A stretch of 64,000 bases of DNA from Treponema sp. (GCA_017934745.1 JAGBIY010000045.1:62001-126000), one strand, 5' to 3'. Positions 6,646 to 16,140 are shown, counted from the stretch's first letter. The notes: generated from the sequence alone by a model not told the origin. Numbers and translations are program-made.

Positions 6646-9583
6646 CAGGACATTTGAGGATATAAAAAATGAAGCGATAGCATTGATACCTCGATACTGC
6701 CCTGAATGGACAAATCATAATCCGTCAGATCCCGGAATAACGTTGATAGAGTTGTTTTCATGGATGACAGAAATGACACTTTACAGGTTGAACAAAGTTC
6801 CGGCGAAGACATATCTGTCTATGTTGGAACTGATGGGACTTGATTTGACTCCTCCGCAAAGCGCAAGGGCGGTAATAGAATTTCATACAGTTGAAGGTTG
6901 CAAGAAGGATGTCGAGATAAAGCAGGGAACAAAAGTTGCATCGATAACATCGGAAGAAGAACCAATAATATTTGAAACTGAGAAAAATTTGAAAGTAAGA
7001 AATTCAAAAATAGTTAGCTGTGTAAACAGAGTAGGCGAAAGGTGGCAGGAAAATTGCGAAACGGAAAATAAAGTAGATTCATTTTTACTCTTTGGAACAG
7101 AAAACGCAGTTGAGCATTCTCTTTATATAAAATCGGAGACATTTAAATATCTCAAGGACGGGCACGCTGTTCAGGTGGTTTTTGATTCTGATACGGAAAT
7201 AGCGTCGTCGGATGATGAAATAACAAAGCACTTGTCGTTTGAATATTGGAACGGAAAAGAATGGCTATTGGTAGAATCAAAGTCTTCGATAAACGGAGAA
7301 AAAGTTTTAGATAATGTAGTTTATCTGAAAGGAATTTGTGAAATAGAGCCTACTGAGGTAAACGGCGTTGAAGGATTGTTTGTAAGAGCCGTTTTGGCAG
7401 ATGTTCCAAAAAATCCGAACACGTTGAAACTGAAAAGCATAAAAGTCCGGAATGTCTTCATTGGGGAAGGATTCCAATCAGAACTTTGCATAGCAAACAA
7501 AGGAAAAGTCTATGACACTGTAGACCAAAACAACAGTTTTAGAATGTATGCAGAAATTCCTGTAATGAACGAGATTTTCTACATAGCCTGTGATGAAGTT
7601 TTCAAGAACAAAGGCACAAGAGCAAGCATAAAATTCGTGTTTAGTGAAATGGGAACAGGAGAAAGAGCGAATGAAAACGCAATTTTTTCTTATGAATACT
7701 GGAACGGACACGACTGGAAAAAACTCGACAAAGCGAACAATGAATTGACAGACGAAACATTCGCATTCAAGCAAAGCGGAAAAGTGTCGTTTGTGATACC
7801 TGAAGACATGAGTGAAACGGATGTGGACAATGAAGGACACATCTACATAAGAATCAAATTGTTGCCAAAAGATTTTTCTGTTGGAGGAAAATATGGAAAA
7901 AATATTTATGGAGAAACAGAGTGGCAATTTGAGGAAAAAGTGCAGTCTCCAATGATTGAAAAAATCAGGATAGCATACGAGCCGAAAGCTGTTGTGGCAG
8001 AAAATATTTTAACCTACACAAACTTTCAATGGAAAGATGAAAGTAAATTTTTCCTGGAAAATGAAGGGGAAGAAACGAAAAGCATATTCTCGATTGAAAA
8101 TGAAAGTTTGCCGTCATTGTATTTGGGATTATCAGGAAAGGTTAGCGCAGGAAATTATCCAGTTTATTTTAGAGTCGATGAAAGAAATAAAAATCAGCAA
8201 GAGCATAAAATAGCAGAAATCATAGGGCTTCCTGCATCAGAAAAAGAAGAGCGAAATATAAATCTTGAATGGGAATATTGGAATGGAAACTCATGGAGAA
8301 AGCTGGATTTCAGTGATGAAACAGATTTTTTCCATGAATCAGGATTTATAGATTTTAATATCCAAGAAGACATATGCGAATTCTCAATGTTTGAAAAAGA
8401 AGCAAATTGGATTCGATGCGTAATGAAAAATGGAAGTTTTGAATTACCACCAAAAATCAAAGGGATAGTAATCAACTGTGTAACCGCCTCAAACGCAGAA
8501 AAACACGAAAATGAGATAATCGGGAGTGGAAATGGTGCACCCGGACAAAGATTAAGGCTGGCGCACGAAAATCTTTTAAGTGGAATGGAGCTTAGAATAA
8601 AGGAAGAATCTATTCCGTCATCAAATGAAATAAAAATGATGAAAGCCGACGGAATTGAAAACCCCGTAGAAATCATAGAAGAAGAAGCGTGGGTAAAATA
8701 TAAGGAAGTTCCGAATTTCTATAATTCAACACCATTCTCAAGGCATTATACGGTCGACTATTTGACTGGAGAGATTCAATTTGGAGACGGAATAAAAGGA
8801 GTGAATCCACCGAAGGGAAATTTCAATATAAAAGCGGTTGAATACAAAACCGGCGGTGGAAGTGTTGGAAATGTTGCCGCACATAAGCTTCAGTATCTGA
8901 CAAGAAGCATCGCGTATATATCAGGCTGTGACAATCCATATCCAAGCGAAGGCGGAAGCGATATGGAAAGCATAGACGACTTGAAAAGAAGGGCAGCTGG
9001 AGTGTTCAAGAGTCTTGAAAGGGCAGTCGCGAAAGAAGATTTTGAATGGCTGAGCATGAAAGCATCCGGTGCAGTGGGCAGGGCATATTGTCTAAAAGAA
9101 AAACAAAGAGATGGAAGCATCAGAACATTGATAATTCCAAAAATTACAGGGGAAGATGACTTAAAAACAGAACTGTATCCATCAAGAGAGCTCATAAGAA
9201 GAGTAAAGCAGCATCTTGAGGAAAGAAAATTGGTCGGAACGAAAATATCAGTAGGCGCGCCAATATACAGAAAATTTTCTCTCAAATTGACAATCGAATT
9301 CAAAGGCAATGTCTTCAATTTGGAAGAAGAAAAACGAAGAATCATGGAAAATTTGCGGATTTATTTTCATCCATTGTTTGGCTCAATCGGAAACGGCTGG
9401 GAATTCGGCAAAGACATAACAGTTGGAATCGTTTTAAAGCATCTGGAAAAAATCAATTCAATTATGTCGGTAAAAGAAATAGTGATTTTTGATGAAGCAT
9501 CAAACATGAGCGTTGACGCATTGACAATCAACGACGAAGAACTTCCGTTGCTGGATGAAATTGAAATAGTTGAGCGAGGGTGA
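6620..9583 (+). CDS. Baseplate J-like CIS protein (Afp11-type)
   Basis: A 987-residue cytoplasmic protein starting with GTG behind GGAGAGGGG. The N-terminus (IPRYCPEWTNHNPSDPGITLIELFSWM, shown in parts, then LYRLNKVP) is typical of the large baseplate assembly protein of extracellular CIS, and the C-terminal third (YKTGGGSVGNV, a region near 780 with SIDDLKRRAAGVFKSLERAVAKEDF, in parts) matches the baseplate J / gp6 core. The middle third holds repeated W-N-G-x-x-W units (YWNGKEW, YWNGHDW, YWNGNSW), implying tandem beta modules. It should form the baseplate wedges around the spike. Translationally coupled to gp25. Confidence 0.85.
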   Translation: MIPKVNLDDRTFEDIKNEAIALIPRYCPEWTNHNPSDPGITLIELFSWMTEMTLYRLNKVPAKTYLSMLELMGLDLTPPQSARAVIEFHTVEGCKKDVEIKQGTKVASITSEEEPIIFETEKNLKVRNSKIVSCVNRVGERWQENCETENKVDSFLLFGTENAVEHSLYIKSETFKYLKDGHAVQVVFDSDTEIASSDDEITKHLSFEYWNGKEWLLVESKSSINGEKVLDNVVYLKGICEIEPTEVNGVEGLFVRAVLADVPKNPNTLKLKSIKVRNVFIGEGFQSELCIANKGKVYDTVDQNNSFRMYAEIPVMNEIFYIACDEVFKNKGTRASIKFVFSEMGTGERANENAIFSYEYWNGHDWKKLDKANNELTDETFAFKQSGKVSFVIPEDMSETDVDNEGHIYIRIKLLPKDFSVGGKYGKNIYGETEWQFEEKVQSPMIEKIRIAYEPKAVVAENILTYTNFQWKDESKFFLENEGEETKSIFSIENESLPSLYLGLSGKVSAGNYPVYFRVDERNKNQQEHKIAEIIGLPASEKEERNINLEWEYWNGNSWRKLDFSDETDFFHESGFIDFNIQEDICEFSMFEKEANWIRCVMKNGSFELPPKIKGIVINCVTASNAEKHENEIIGSGNGAPGQRLRLAHENLLSGMELRIKEESIPSSNEIKMMKADGIENPVEIIEEEAWVKYKEVPNFYNSTPFSRHYTVDYLTGEIQFGDGIKGVNPPKGNFNIKAVEYKTGGGSVGNVAAHKLQYLTRSIAYISGCDNPYPSEGGSDMESIDDLKRRAAGVFKSLERAVAKEDFEWLSMKASGAVGRAYCLKEKQRDGSIRTLIIPKITGEDDLKTELYPSRELIRRVKQHLEERKLVGTKISVGAPIYRKFSLKLTIEFKGNVFNLEEEKRRIMENLRIYFHPLFGSIGNGWEFGKDITVGIVLKHLEKINSIMSVKEIVIFDEASNMSVDALTINDEELPLLDEIEIVERG

Positions 9584-9585
9584 AA

Positions 9586-10071
9586 ATGAATCAGTGGGAG
9601 ATTGCGGAAAAGATATATGAAAAAGTTAGTGAGCTTGTAATCAAAGAAAAAAATGATATCTGCAAATTGAAAGTGAAGGACATCTGCCAGACAGCTTGCG
9701 ACAAAAATGGACAAAAAATAATTGTGGATGAACAGATGTATGAACAACCGGCAATGTTTGAAATGTGCCTCTCAATAGGATTTGTTGGAGACGATTACAT
9801 AGAGATGCTCAGGAAATATTGTGAAATAGCGGTTTTTCTGAAGGACAATCCAGCAATAGAAATAGGAGATGAATTCAAATGGCACGGAATGACAGGAAAT
9901 GTCGTATTTCTTGAACCAGTTGTGCGCAAGTTGGATTCTGCGGACAAAAAGGACAAAAAGGCGGACGAGAAAATCGAGCTTTTATACAAAGTCGGATTTG
10001 GCCTTAATTCACAAAAGGCATTCGGGGTCAAGCGGATAGAAAAACGAGAGATTCGAGGACTTTTGAAATAA
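9586..10071 (+). CDS. Small CIS operon protein, possible tail terminator
   Basis: About 161 residues, with no confident family match. The ATG at 9586 has GAGG six bases upstream and overlaps nothing but the stop of the baseplate gene. Its place directly before the sheath and its size would fit an Afp16/DUF4255-type tail terminator, and the C-terminal GDEFKWHGMTGNVVFLEPV followed by YKVGFGLN is beta-rich. That reading is positional inference only; a baseplate or adaptor role is equally possible. Confidence 0.45.
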   Translation: MNQWEIAEKIYEKVSELVIKEKNDICKLKVKDICQTACDKNGQKIIVDEQMYEQPAMFEMCLSIGFVGDDYIEMLRKYCEIAVFLKDNPAIEIGDEFKWHGMTGNVVFLEPVVRKLDSADKKDKKADEKIELLYKVGFGLNSQKAFGVKRIEKREIRGLLK

Positions 10072-10093
10072 ATAAAAAAACAGGAGGAAAAAA

Positions 10094-11350
10094 ATGCCTA
10101 ATTATCAAACGCCGGGTGTTTATGTTGAAGAAGTGGAGAGCGGTTCAAAACCTATCGAAGCAGGAGCGACAAATATCGTAGGTTTTTTGGGGATTGCCGA
10201 GAAAGGACCTGTAAACGAGGCGGTCTTGGTGACAAACTGGACACAGTACACAAAAACATTTGGAGGAATGCACAAAGCCGGCTGGCTTGGACATGCCGTT
10301 TATCAGTTTTTTCAGAATGGCGGAACAAAATGCTATATCAACAATCTTGCGGAGCCAATGGCGCAAAAGCCAAAGACAGAAGTAAAGACTGAAAAGAATG
10401 ACAAAAACGGAAAGAAATCAGAAGAAAATGCTGTTTCAACAGAAAATGCCCAAACCCCACAAGCTGAATTGGACGGTGCAATTAGAAATCCAGACAACAT
10501 CGCAAAACTCATAATCGGAAAAGACGAAGGCGTTGGAAAGAGAAGTGGATTGTACTTGTTTGACGAGATTCAGGACATTTCAATCGTGTCGGCACCGGGC
10601 GTAACAGACCCGGCCGCGCAGGATGCGATTCTAAGTCACTGTGAAAGGAACAGGTTCAGAGTGGCAGTTCTCGACAGTCCTGAAACATTGGCGGGTGGAA
10701 TAGACACGATGCCAAAACCAAGAGATTCAATCATGGGTTCGTACTATTTTCCTTGGATTGAAATGTATGATGTGGTTCAGGACAAAAATGTATATGCACC
10801 ACCAAGCGGTGGAATCTGCGGCATCTATGGAAGAGTTGATGGAGCGAGAGGTGTTCATAAAGCTCCGGCGAATGAATTGTTCAGGACAGCGTTGGGGTTG
10901 AAATACAACTTGACAGATGCAGAGCAAGAATTGCTGAATCCAAAAGGAGTCAACTGCATTAGAAGCTTCCCAGGAAGAGGAATCAGAGTATGGGGAGCAA
11001 GAACAATAAGCTCAAATCCGGAATGGCGATATGTAAATATCAGACGGCTTTTCTGCATGGTCGAACAAGCAATTCAAAATGGAACAAGTTGGGTTGTTTT
11101 TGAGCCAAACACAAAAGATACCTGGAAAAAACTTGCAAGGACGGCAACCGCATTTCTTCTTAACATCTGGAGAGACGGAATGCTTGTGGGCGACACCCCT
11201 GAGCAAGCTTTCTATGTGCGCTGTGATGAGGAATTGAACCCTCCAGAATCGGTAGATGCGGGATATGTAGTTTGCGAAATAGGTTTGGCTCCGGCCAAGC
11301 CTGCGGAATTTGTAGTGTTCAGAATTTCCCAAAAATCAAATGAAGAGTGA
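10094..11350 (+). CDS. Contractile tail sheath protein
   Basis: A 418-residue sheath subunit. The N-terminus PNYQTPGVYVEEVESGSKPI is diagnostic of the phage/CIS sheath family, and the C-terminal half carries the conserved RGIRVWGARTISS and the YVNIRRLF segment. There is a Lys/Asn/Glu-rich linker around residues 95-130. It forms the outer contractile tube that drives the inner tube through the target envelope. The system has this one sheath gene, whereas Afp/PVC loci carry several. A strong AGGAGG precedes the ATG. Confidence 0.92.
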   Translation: MPNYQTPGVYVEEVESGSKPIEAGATNIVGFLGIAEKGPVNEAVLVTNWTQYTKTFGGMHKAGWLGHAVYQFFQNGGTKCYINNLAEPMAQKPKTEVKTEKNDKNGKKSEENAVSTENAQTPQAELDGAIRNPDNIAKLIIGKDEGVGKRSGLYLFDEIQDISIVSAPGVTDPAAQDAILSHCERNRFRVAVLDSPETLAGGIDTMPKPRDSIMGSYYFPWIEMYDVVQDKNVYAPPSGGICGIYGRVDGARGVHKAPANELFRTALGLKYNLTDAEQELLNPKGVNCIRSFPGRGIRVWGARTISSNPEWRYVNIRRLFCMVEQAIQNGTSWVVFEPNTKDTWKKLARTATAFLLNIWRDGMLVGDTPEQAFYVRCDEELNPPESVDAGYVVCEIGLAPAKPAEFVVFRISQKSNEE

Positions 11351-11393
11351 AAAATGCCTTTTTAGGTAAAAAATAAAAATATGGAGGACAAGA

Positions 11394-11822
11394 ATGGCTG
11401 AATATTTGCCAACAAACAAATCGTATTTCAAAGTTGAAATAGATGGCATTTCCTATGGAAATTTCGTATCTATTGCAGGACTTGGAGCGACAGCGGAAGT
11501 GTCAGACGACATGGGGGGAATGGATAAGAACCCGCGCAAAGTCGTTGGAAAAGTAAAGTACGACACAGTAAAACTCGTACGCAATGCAGACCCAAGGGAC
11601 AAGGTTCTGAAAGAATGGTGGAAAACGGTTGAACGTGGAAATCCTGAACAGAAGTCAATGTCTGTCGTGTTTGTAGACAGAGATGGCGTTACAGAAATCC
11701 AAAGACGAAATCTTTACAACTGTGTTCCATGTGGCTGGTCTATGTCGGACCTCGGCTCCGCTGAAACAGGCGTTATTCAGGAAACAATCTCAATCGTTTA
11801 TGAAAACGCAGACTGGGCATAA
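11394..11822 (+). CDS. Inner tube protein (gp19 / Afp1 family)
   Basis: A 142-residue protein with gp19-type tube features: F-K-V-E-I-D-G near residue 13, GLGATAEVSDD in place of the usual G-L motif region, and a WWKTVERG segment before the C-terminal strands. Hexamers stack to form the rigid tube inside the sheath. It is preceded by a strong GGAGG (11383-11387) and follows the sheath gene by 43 bases, the usual sheath-tube order of CIS. Confidence 0.9.
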   Translation: MAEYLPTNKSYFKVEIDGISYGNFVSIAGLGATAEVSDDMGGMDKNPRKVVGKVKYDTVKLVRNADPRDKVLKEWWKTVERGNPEQKSMSVVFVDRDGVTEIQRRNLYNCVPCGWSMSDLGSAETGVIQETISIVYENADWA

Positions 11823-11857
11823 CGCCTATTGTTAAAGAAGAAAAAGGAGATTTTCTA

Positions 11858-13129
11858 ATGAATGTAGCAAATAAGGGCATAAAGAAAATATTTCTCGCAA
11901 CGATTTTCCTTTATTTTTCATTAGGAAATTCCCTTTCACAAGATTTTTCAAAATTGGCAGAAAAATCGGTGCTTGGATTGAAAAAACAAATAGATACCCA
12001 AAAGATTTATGAGGAGATGCCTGAGAATATACCATCTGTATGCCTGCTGGCGTTTGATGGAGTTGGCGGAATAAATAATGATTTGTTGGAAAAAGTTGCG
12101 GCTGAGTTGAAAAAGCAAATGGTTTTGACATCAGCTTTCAAGCCGATTTCAATGACAAAATGGCTGGACGGAGAATTTTCAGGGGAGAAAAGCTCTTCGA
12201 TATTTCAGTTTTTCTCGGTATTGAGAAATAAAAGATACCCAATAAACTTGAGACTTGTCCTGAAACCCGAACTCATAAGAATCGGAAGCAAGTATCTAGT
12301 TTTGTTGACTCTTTATAATTTTGAAAATGAGAATTATCCATTAAAAGCATTGCGAATAACAGATTCAGAAAAAGAATTGCCAAAAGCGATAGAAAATTGC
12401 CTGTTGGACTTGAAAAAACTAAATGAAATAAAGAAGGACAGAAAAAAAAGAATTGCAATCCTCCCGTTCGAAATAAATTGCCGAACATTGGCGGAACAAA
12501 AGAATGGCGATTTTGACTTCATAAAAACCTCATTCTCAGAACAGGAAGGCGTCGAGCTGAAAGAAGAAGATGATTTTTTTAGTGATATTTTCTCTTACCA
12601 AACAGAATGCACAGGTTTGTTTAATTCGATTTCGATGTCAAACATAAAAGAATACACAAAAGCACCAAGCGCAGTTGGAATTGAAAATGCAGATTTTTTC
12701 GTGAAAGGAAAAATTCAATTAACAGACAGAATAAATCTAATAGATTTGAGGCTGGTGAATTGTGAAACAGGAAAAAGCGCAGGTGGGTACAAATATTTCA
12801 CAGAAAAACTCGATATAGACACAATCTGGAAATTCAACAACCACTTTTTAAGCGAAATCTGCAAAACAGTCTTTGGTGAAGACGAATATGTCTCAATAGA
12901 AAAAATCGAAGAACCGAATCGGGCATTTTACATTAACGGTATGTTCATTGGAAGAGACAGATTGGCGAACATTCCAATCCCAAAGAAAAACCTGAAAATC
13001 AAAACCGGAACATATATGGAAGCAGACAAAGATGATGAAAAAAGTCTCTTCATATATATGGAACAAAATCGAATTGAAATCTTCAAAGGAAGAAATGGAG
13101 AATTTGTATGGAATCTGTTGGAAAAATAA
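11858..13129 (+). CDS. Exported PEGA-domain protein inside the CIS operon
   Basis: A 423-residue protein. Lys-Lys followed by a hydrophobic stretch (FLATIFLYFSLGNSLS) forms a signal peptide. Residues around 60-110 and 205-300 resemble TolB/CsgG-like modules (VCLLAFDGVGG; RIAILPFEINC). The end has a PEGA-like unit (FYINGMFIGRDRLANIPI followed by LKIKTG), a beta domain common in spirochaete envelope proteins. An exported protein between tube and tail genes is unusual for a CIS. It could anchor the particle to the envelope or act as a self-receptor. The GGAG site at 11847 is good, and its stop overlaps the next gene by 22 bases. Confidence 0.6.
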   Translation: MNVANKGIKKIFLATIFLYFSLGNSLSQDFSKLAEKSVLGLKKQIDTQKIYEEMPENIPSVCLLAFDGVGGINNDLLEKVAAELKKQMVLTSAFKPISMTKWLDGEFSGEKSSSIFQFFSVLRNKRYPINLRLVLKPELIRIGSKYLVLLTLYNFENENYPLKALRITDSEKELPKAIENCLLDLKKLNEIKKDRKKRIAILPFEINCRTLAEQKNGDFDFIKTSFSEQEGVELKEEDDFFSDIFSYQTECTGLFNSISMSNIKEYTKAPSAVGIENADFFVKGKIQLTDRINLIDLRLVNCETGKSAGGYKYFTEKLDIDTIWKFNNHFLSEICKTVFGEDEYVSIEKIEEPNRAFYINGMFIGRDRLANIPIPKKNLKIKTGTYMEADKDDEKSLFIYMEQNRIEIFKGRNGEFVWNLLEK

Positions 13130-13533
13130 TAAATGCGGCGCTGTTTTCAATAATATTGTCGTCTTGCGCAACAACATATACTCCAATCGTACTAGCGGAA
13201 ATAAAACCACAGAAAGATGACGTTGTAGAAGTAAAAAAAGTGGAATACGAAGCGATTTATTCGATTTTAAAAGTTCTTGAAGTATCAGAAGAAAACGGCG
13301 TTCAAAAATATCTTTTTGCAAAAATAGATAGAGATTCAACGGAAATAGCGGTAGGTGTGGCTGGAGAAATTTCAGCAGATGCAACTTTTGAAACTGTCAT
13401 AGGAACAATGAAAATCATAAGCAAATCGGGCGGATTTGTAAGATGCTCGATAGAAAGTCTCAACTGCAAAATACCAGCAAACTCATTTGTAAGAATTGAA
13501 ATTGGAAAAAAAGCAAAGGAGGCGAGTGAATAA
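13108..13533 (+). CDS. Small lipoprotein of the CIS operon
   Basis: 141 residues with a lipoprotein signal: a short N-terminus, a hydrophobic stretch and the lipobox LSSC, giving a mature protein beginning CATTYTPIV. No family is recognised; the rest is predicted beta-rich (GVAGEISADATFETVIGTM). It overlaps the PEGA-protein gene at its 5' end and the DUF1257 gene at its 3' end, so all three are co-translated. With the upstream exported protein it suggests an envelope-linked part of the injection machine. Confidence 0.65.
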   Translation: MESVGKIINAALFSIILSSCATTYTPIVLAEIKPQKDDVVEVKKVEYEAIYSILKVLEVSEENGVQKYLFAKIDRDSTEIAVGVAGEISADATFETVIGTMKIISKSGGFVRCSIESLNCKIPANSFVRIEIGKKAKEASE

Positions 13534-13940
13534 TGTCTCACATTGCGAAAATCGATACGAAAATCAAAGACATTTCAATGTTGAAAAAAGCCTTGGAGTC
13601 AATGCAGATGGGGTTTGTGGAAACATCAAATGACCAAGCTTTGATAGTTCACGGCTATGGAAAAGGCGAGGACATAGAAGGCTGCTTTATGGAAATAGAA
13701 ACCGGCTCGAAATATGGAATTGGAGTTAGAAAAGTTGGTGAAAATTATGAATTTGTAGCTGATTGGTGGGCAATCGAAACATTCACAGGACAAAAACAGG
13801 AAGAGCTTTTGGACAAAATAACAAGGCGATATGCCTATGAAACGATTTTGGACAAAGTTCATGGAATGGGCTATTCGGTTGTCGATGAGACCCAGGATTT
13901 TAACAACAACGTAAAACTGACGGTTAGAAGATGGAAATAG
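13533..13940 (+). CDS. DUF1257 (Ycf35-like) protein
   Basis: 135 residues with the DUF1257 pattern: MSHIAKIDTKIKD at the start, a GYG segment, FVADWWAIE in the middle and a closing VRRW. The family is best known from cyanobacteria and plastids (Ycf35); its biochemical function is not established. Start and stop overlap neighbours (TAATG with the lipoprotein; 10 bases with the tail protein), so it belongs to the operon. I would not have expected it in a CIS core. Confidence 0.75.
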   Translation: MSHIAKIDTKIKDISMLKKALESMQMGFVETSNDQALIVHGYGKGEDIEGCFMEIETGSKYGIGVRKVGENYEFVADWWAIETFTGQKQEELLDKITRRYAYETILDKVHGMGYSVVDETQDFNNNVKLTVRRWK

Positions 13941-14743
13941 CAAGTGTTGACGTAATAAAGAAGCTTTGTGTTGGACTTGATTTGTACAAATCTCAGAATT
14001 TGATAGCAAAGGTGCATCCAGAACTGAAAAACGACATTGAAATTAAATATGTTGAATCGCCACATAAAAGATTCACGGTGATTGGTTGTGATTATGAAAA
14101 AAGTAGCAGGAAAGCGATTTTGATTGTAACTTCAACAAATCCAATTGCTCGCTTGCCTTCAATGTATCAGGAAAACGACTTTTTGCGCAAATTTTTGATG
14201 ATTTTCCAGCATATGAGAAACAATGTCTCTTTGACATTGGACAACATGGACAACATTTTTAGACCAATGGAAACTCCATCGAAGTTTTTGCCAGTTTTAG
14301 CGGATTGGTTCGGAGTTGATTTTGATTTGTTCGCATCGGAAGAAATAGCGAGGAAAGTTCTTCAATATACAATTCCCCTGTACAGATACAGAGGCACAAA
14401 AATAGGGCTTTCAGCACTTGTCTATCTTGTAACAGGCGTAAAACCTGTAATCAGCGAAGGGAGTCTGCCATTTGATGAATTTGATTTGACGGGAAAGACT
14501 GATATAGAAAGTCCAATCATGGAAGACTTGAGCGGAATAAAACTTTTTAGCGTTTATCTTCCGGTGTTGGCAAAAGACTTTACGAAAGAAGAAATATCAA
14601 AACTTTATCGCCTTATCGATAGGGAAAAGCCGGTTGGAACTTTGTTCTATTTGTACTTCAAAAAAGAAAAAGTCGTAGAACGAAAAAAAGTTGTGATTAG
14701 CGAGGATATTGAATCAATCGGAGAAGAGGGATTTGAAATCTAG
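13931..14743 (+). CDS. P2 gpI-like tail/baseplate protein (Afp12-type)
   Basis: A 270-residue protein. The diagnostic segment is FLPVLADWFGVDFD followed by YTIPLYRYRGTKIGLSALV and TGVKPVISEG, the signature of the phage tail protein family found next to gpJ in P2-like phages and as Afp12 in extracellular CIS. It helps close the baseplate wedge. It is the last gene of the CIS core operon and ends at 14743 in front of a gene-free stretch. Confidence 0.8.
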   Translation: MEIASVDVIKKLCVGLDLYKSQNLIAKVHPELKNDIEIKYVESPHKRFTVIGCDYEKSSRKAILIVTSTNPIARLPSMYQENDFLRKFLMIFQHMRNNVSLTLDNMDNIFRPMETPSKFLPVLADWFGVDFDLFASEEIARKVLQYTIPLYRYRGTKIGLSALVYLVTGVKPVISEGSLPFDEFDLTGKTDIESPIMEDLSGIKLFSVYLPVLAKDFTKEEISKLYRLIDREKPVGTLFYLYFKKEKVVERKKVVISEDIESIGEEGFEI

Positions 14744-15093
14744 GGGAATTTTTACATTCTCCATTTTGTCTATCAGGAGCGGATGCCCTTGTTTGTCTGT
14801 TTCCTGGACGCTTGTTGTTTGACATTACACTGCTTGCGAAGCTCATCGCTTCGCAGCCTCTGCTGAGGAGGTCGTGGCCGCAAGTGGGTCCGGCAGCCTT
14901 CCAAAAGGCTTAAAAACCTAATGGAAGTCATAAATTTCATATTTGAGAAAACAAAAATGCTGGAAAGGTTAGGGTTGAGCACAGTTTTACGATGACAAGT
15001 TGAACTGTGCCCTTTGGCAAAGCACTGCACTTTGTCAAATTTAAAAGTATGCAGTTTCTTTGGAAAATATTCTCTTACGAGAATCCAGAGAGT
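14744..15093. other. Gene-free stretch after the CIS operon
   Basis: No credible gene is seen in either strand. It holds several short stem-loops, e.g. GCGAAG...CTTCGC near 14836 and GCACAGTT...AACTGTGC near 14979, and GC-rich sequence (14855-14900) unlike the A-rich genes around it. A structured RNA or a decayed repeat is possible; no known RNA family is recognised. Confidence 0.4.
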
Positions 15094-15094
15094 T

Positions 15095-15134
15095 GCTGAC
15101 AATCACCAACGTTTGAAGGTGATTGTCAGCTTTT
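15095..15134 (+). terminator. Intrinsic terminator of the CIS operon
   Basis: GCTGACAATCACC and GGTGATTGTCAGC form a perfect 13-bp stem with a 10-base loop, followed by TTTT. Confidence 0.8.
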
Positions 15135-15171
15135 CTGTGGAGTTTTTGGGGGAAAAGTGTTGGGAGGATAA

Positions 15172-16140
15172 ATGATGGAAGAGTTGTATGATTCTGTTAT
15201 AGAATTATTTAATGAATTTTTTAAATGGAAAGAAAACAATGGTATTGAGGATAATTGTCCGTTTATAAGAAGTTTTGATTCTTTGTCATTAGAAAAATTT
15301 GAAGAAAGTTATAATAAGATAAAAATAATAATTTTAAAGGCTCAATTTAAAAATGAATTTTTAAATTTAAATACATCCAAAATAGTTGATTTTTTGAAAT
15401 TATTAATATCCTTTGCAATACTCTATAAATTTGAAAAAAAATATAGTTTGAAATATGATGCAATGAAATTTTGGAATGATTGTCAACCAATATTTCGTAA
15501 TAAAATTTATGACAAAGATGGTAAGAAAATTGGAGTTTTTTATGATGGAGAAATTATTTCTGTTGATAAGCGTTCAATGAGATTTGCTAAAGGTGTAACA
15601 AAAGAAAATGATAAAAGTTCTATGGGAATTATTTATAAATATTATTTAGCAGATAATGGAAATGGTGAATATTTTAAAGCTTTAATGCCAGTTTTTGATG
15701 ATGTTAAGATAGTAAAAAAAGTATATAATGTTCCACAACATTTATGGAAAAATGATAAAAAATTGAAAGATTGGTGCAAAGAGCAATATATAAATGACTT
15801 GAAAAATCCTTCTTTTTTAAAAAGTGAAGGAATATCAGAAAAAGATGCATTGATGAGAATAAAATTTGAAGAAAATCAGAAATTTTTCAATATGCAAAAC
15901 GCTGATTTTAAAAAGTTTATGAAAGATAATTGTTTGACTAAATCAATTGTATATGATTTTCTAAAAAATTATACAAAGGGGGAATGGCATCATCTTGGTA
16001 AAAGTGGAGAAATGATTTATGTTCCTAAAAAGCATGGAACAATATTAGCACCTCATACAGGAGGAAATAAATTTTGGTGTGAGCAAACAGAAGTTATAAT
16101 AGATTTCAATAATAAATTAATAAAGATTAATGAACAATAA
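15172..16140 (+). CDS. Predicted WHH-type nuclease toxin
   Basis: A 322-residue protein whose last 60 residues carry GEWHHLGKSGEMIYVPKKHG, then HTGGNKFW: the WHH motif and downstream His residues of the WHH branch of HNH/ENDO VII nucleases, a frequent toxin tip. The first 240 residues match no family I know and may be a delivery or packaging domain, since no PAAR, VgrG or signal peptide is present. GGGAGG precedes ATG 15172; ATG 15175 is also possible. This gene and its partner are strikingly A+T-rich compared with the spike gene, pointing to recent acquisition. DNA cleavage in a target cell is inferred from family. Confidence 0.7.
   Translation: MMEELYDSVIELFNEFFKWKENNGIEDNCPFIRSFDSLSLEKFEESYNKIKIIILKAQFKNEFLNLNTSKIVDFLKLLISFAILYKFEKKYSLKYDAMKFWNDCQPIFRNKIYDKDGKKIGVFYDGEIISVDKRSMRFAKGVTKENDKSSMGIIYKYYLADNGNGEYFKALMPVFDDVKIVKKVYNVPQHLWKNDKKLKDWCKEQYINDLKNPSFLKSEGISEKDALMRIKFEENQKFFNMQNADFKKFMKDNCLTKSIVYDFLKNYTKGEWHHLGKSGEMIYVPKKHGTILAPHTGGNKFWCEQTEVIIDFNNKLIKINEQ

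Noticed and set aside
6226..14743. The CIS operon as a prophage
   Set aside because: No capsid, portal, terminase, integrase or lysis genes are present. Gene order and the DUF4157 protein and PAAR-type spike fit an injection system.
14773..15102. A 109-residue minus-strand reading frame
   Set aside because: It runs through stem-loops and a terminator, has no ribosome binding site and a low-complexity, Arg/Gln-rich composition; it looks like a chance frame over structured DNA.
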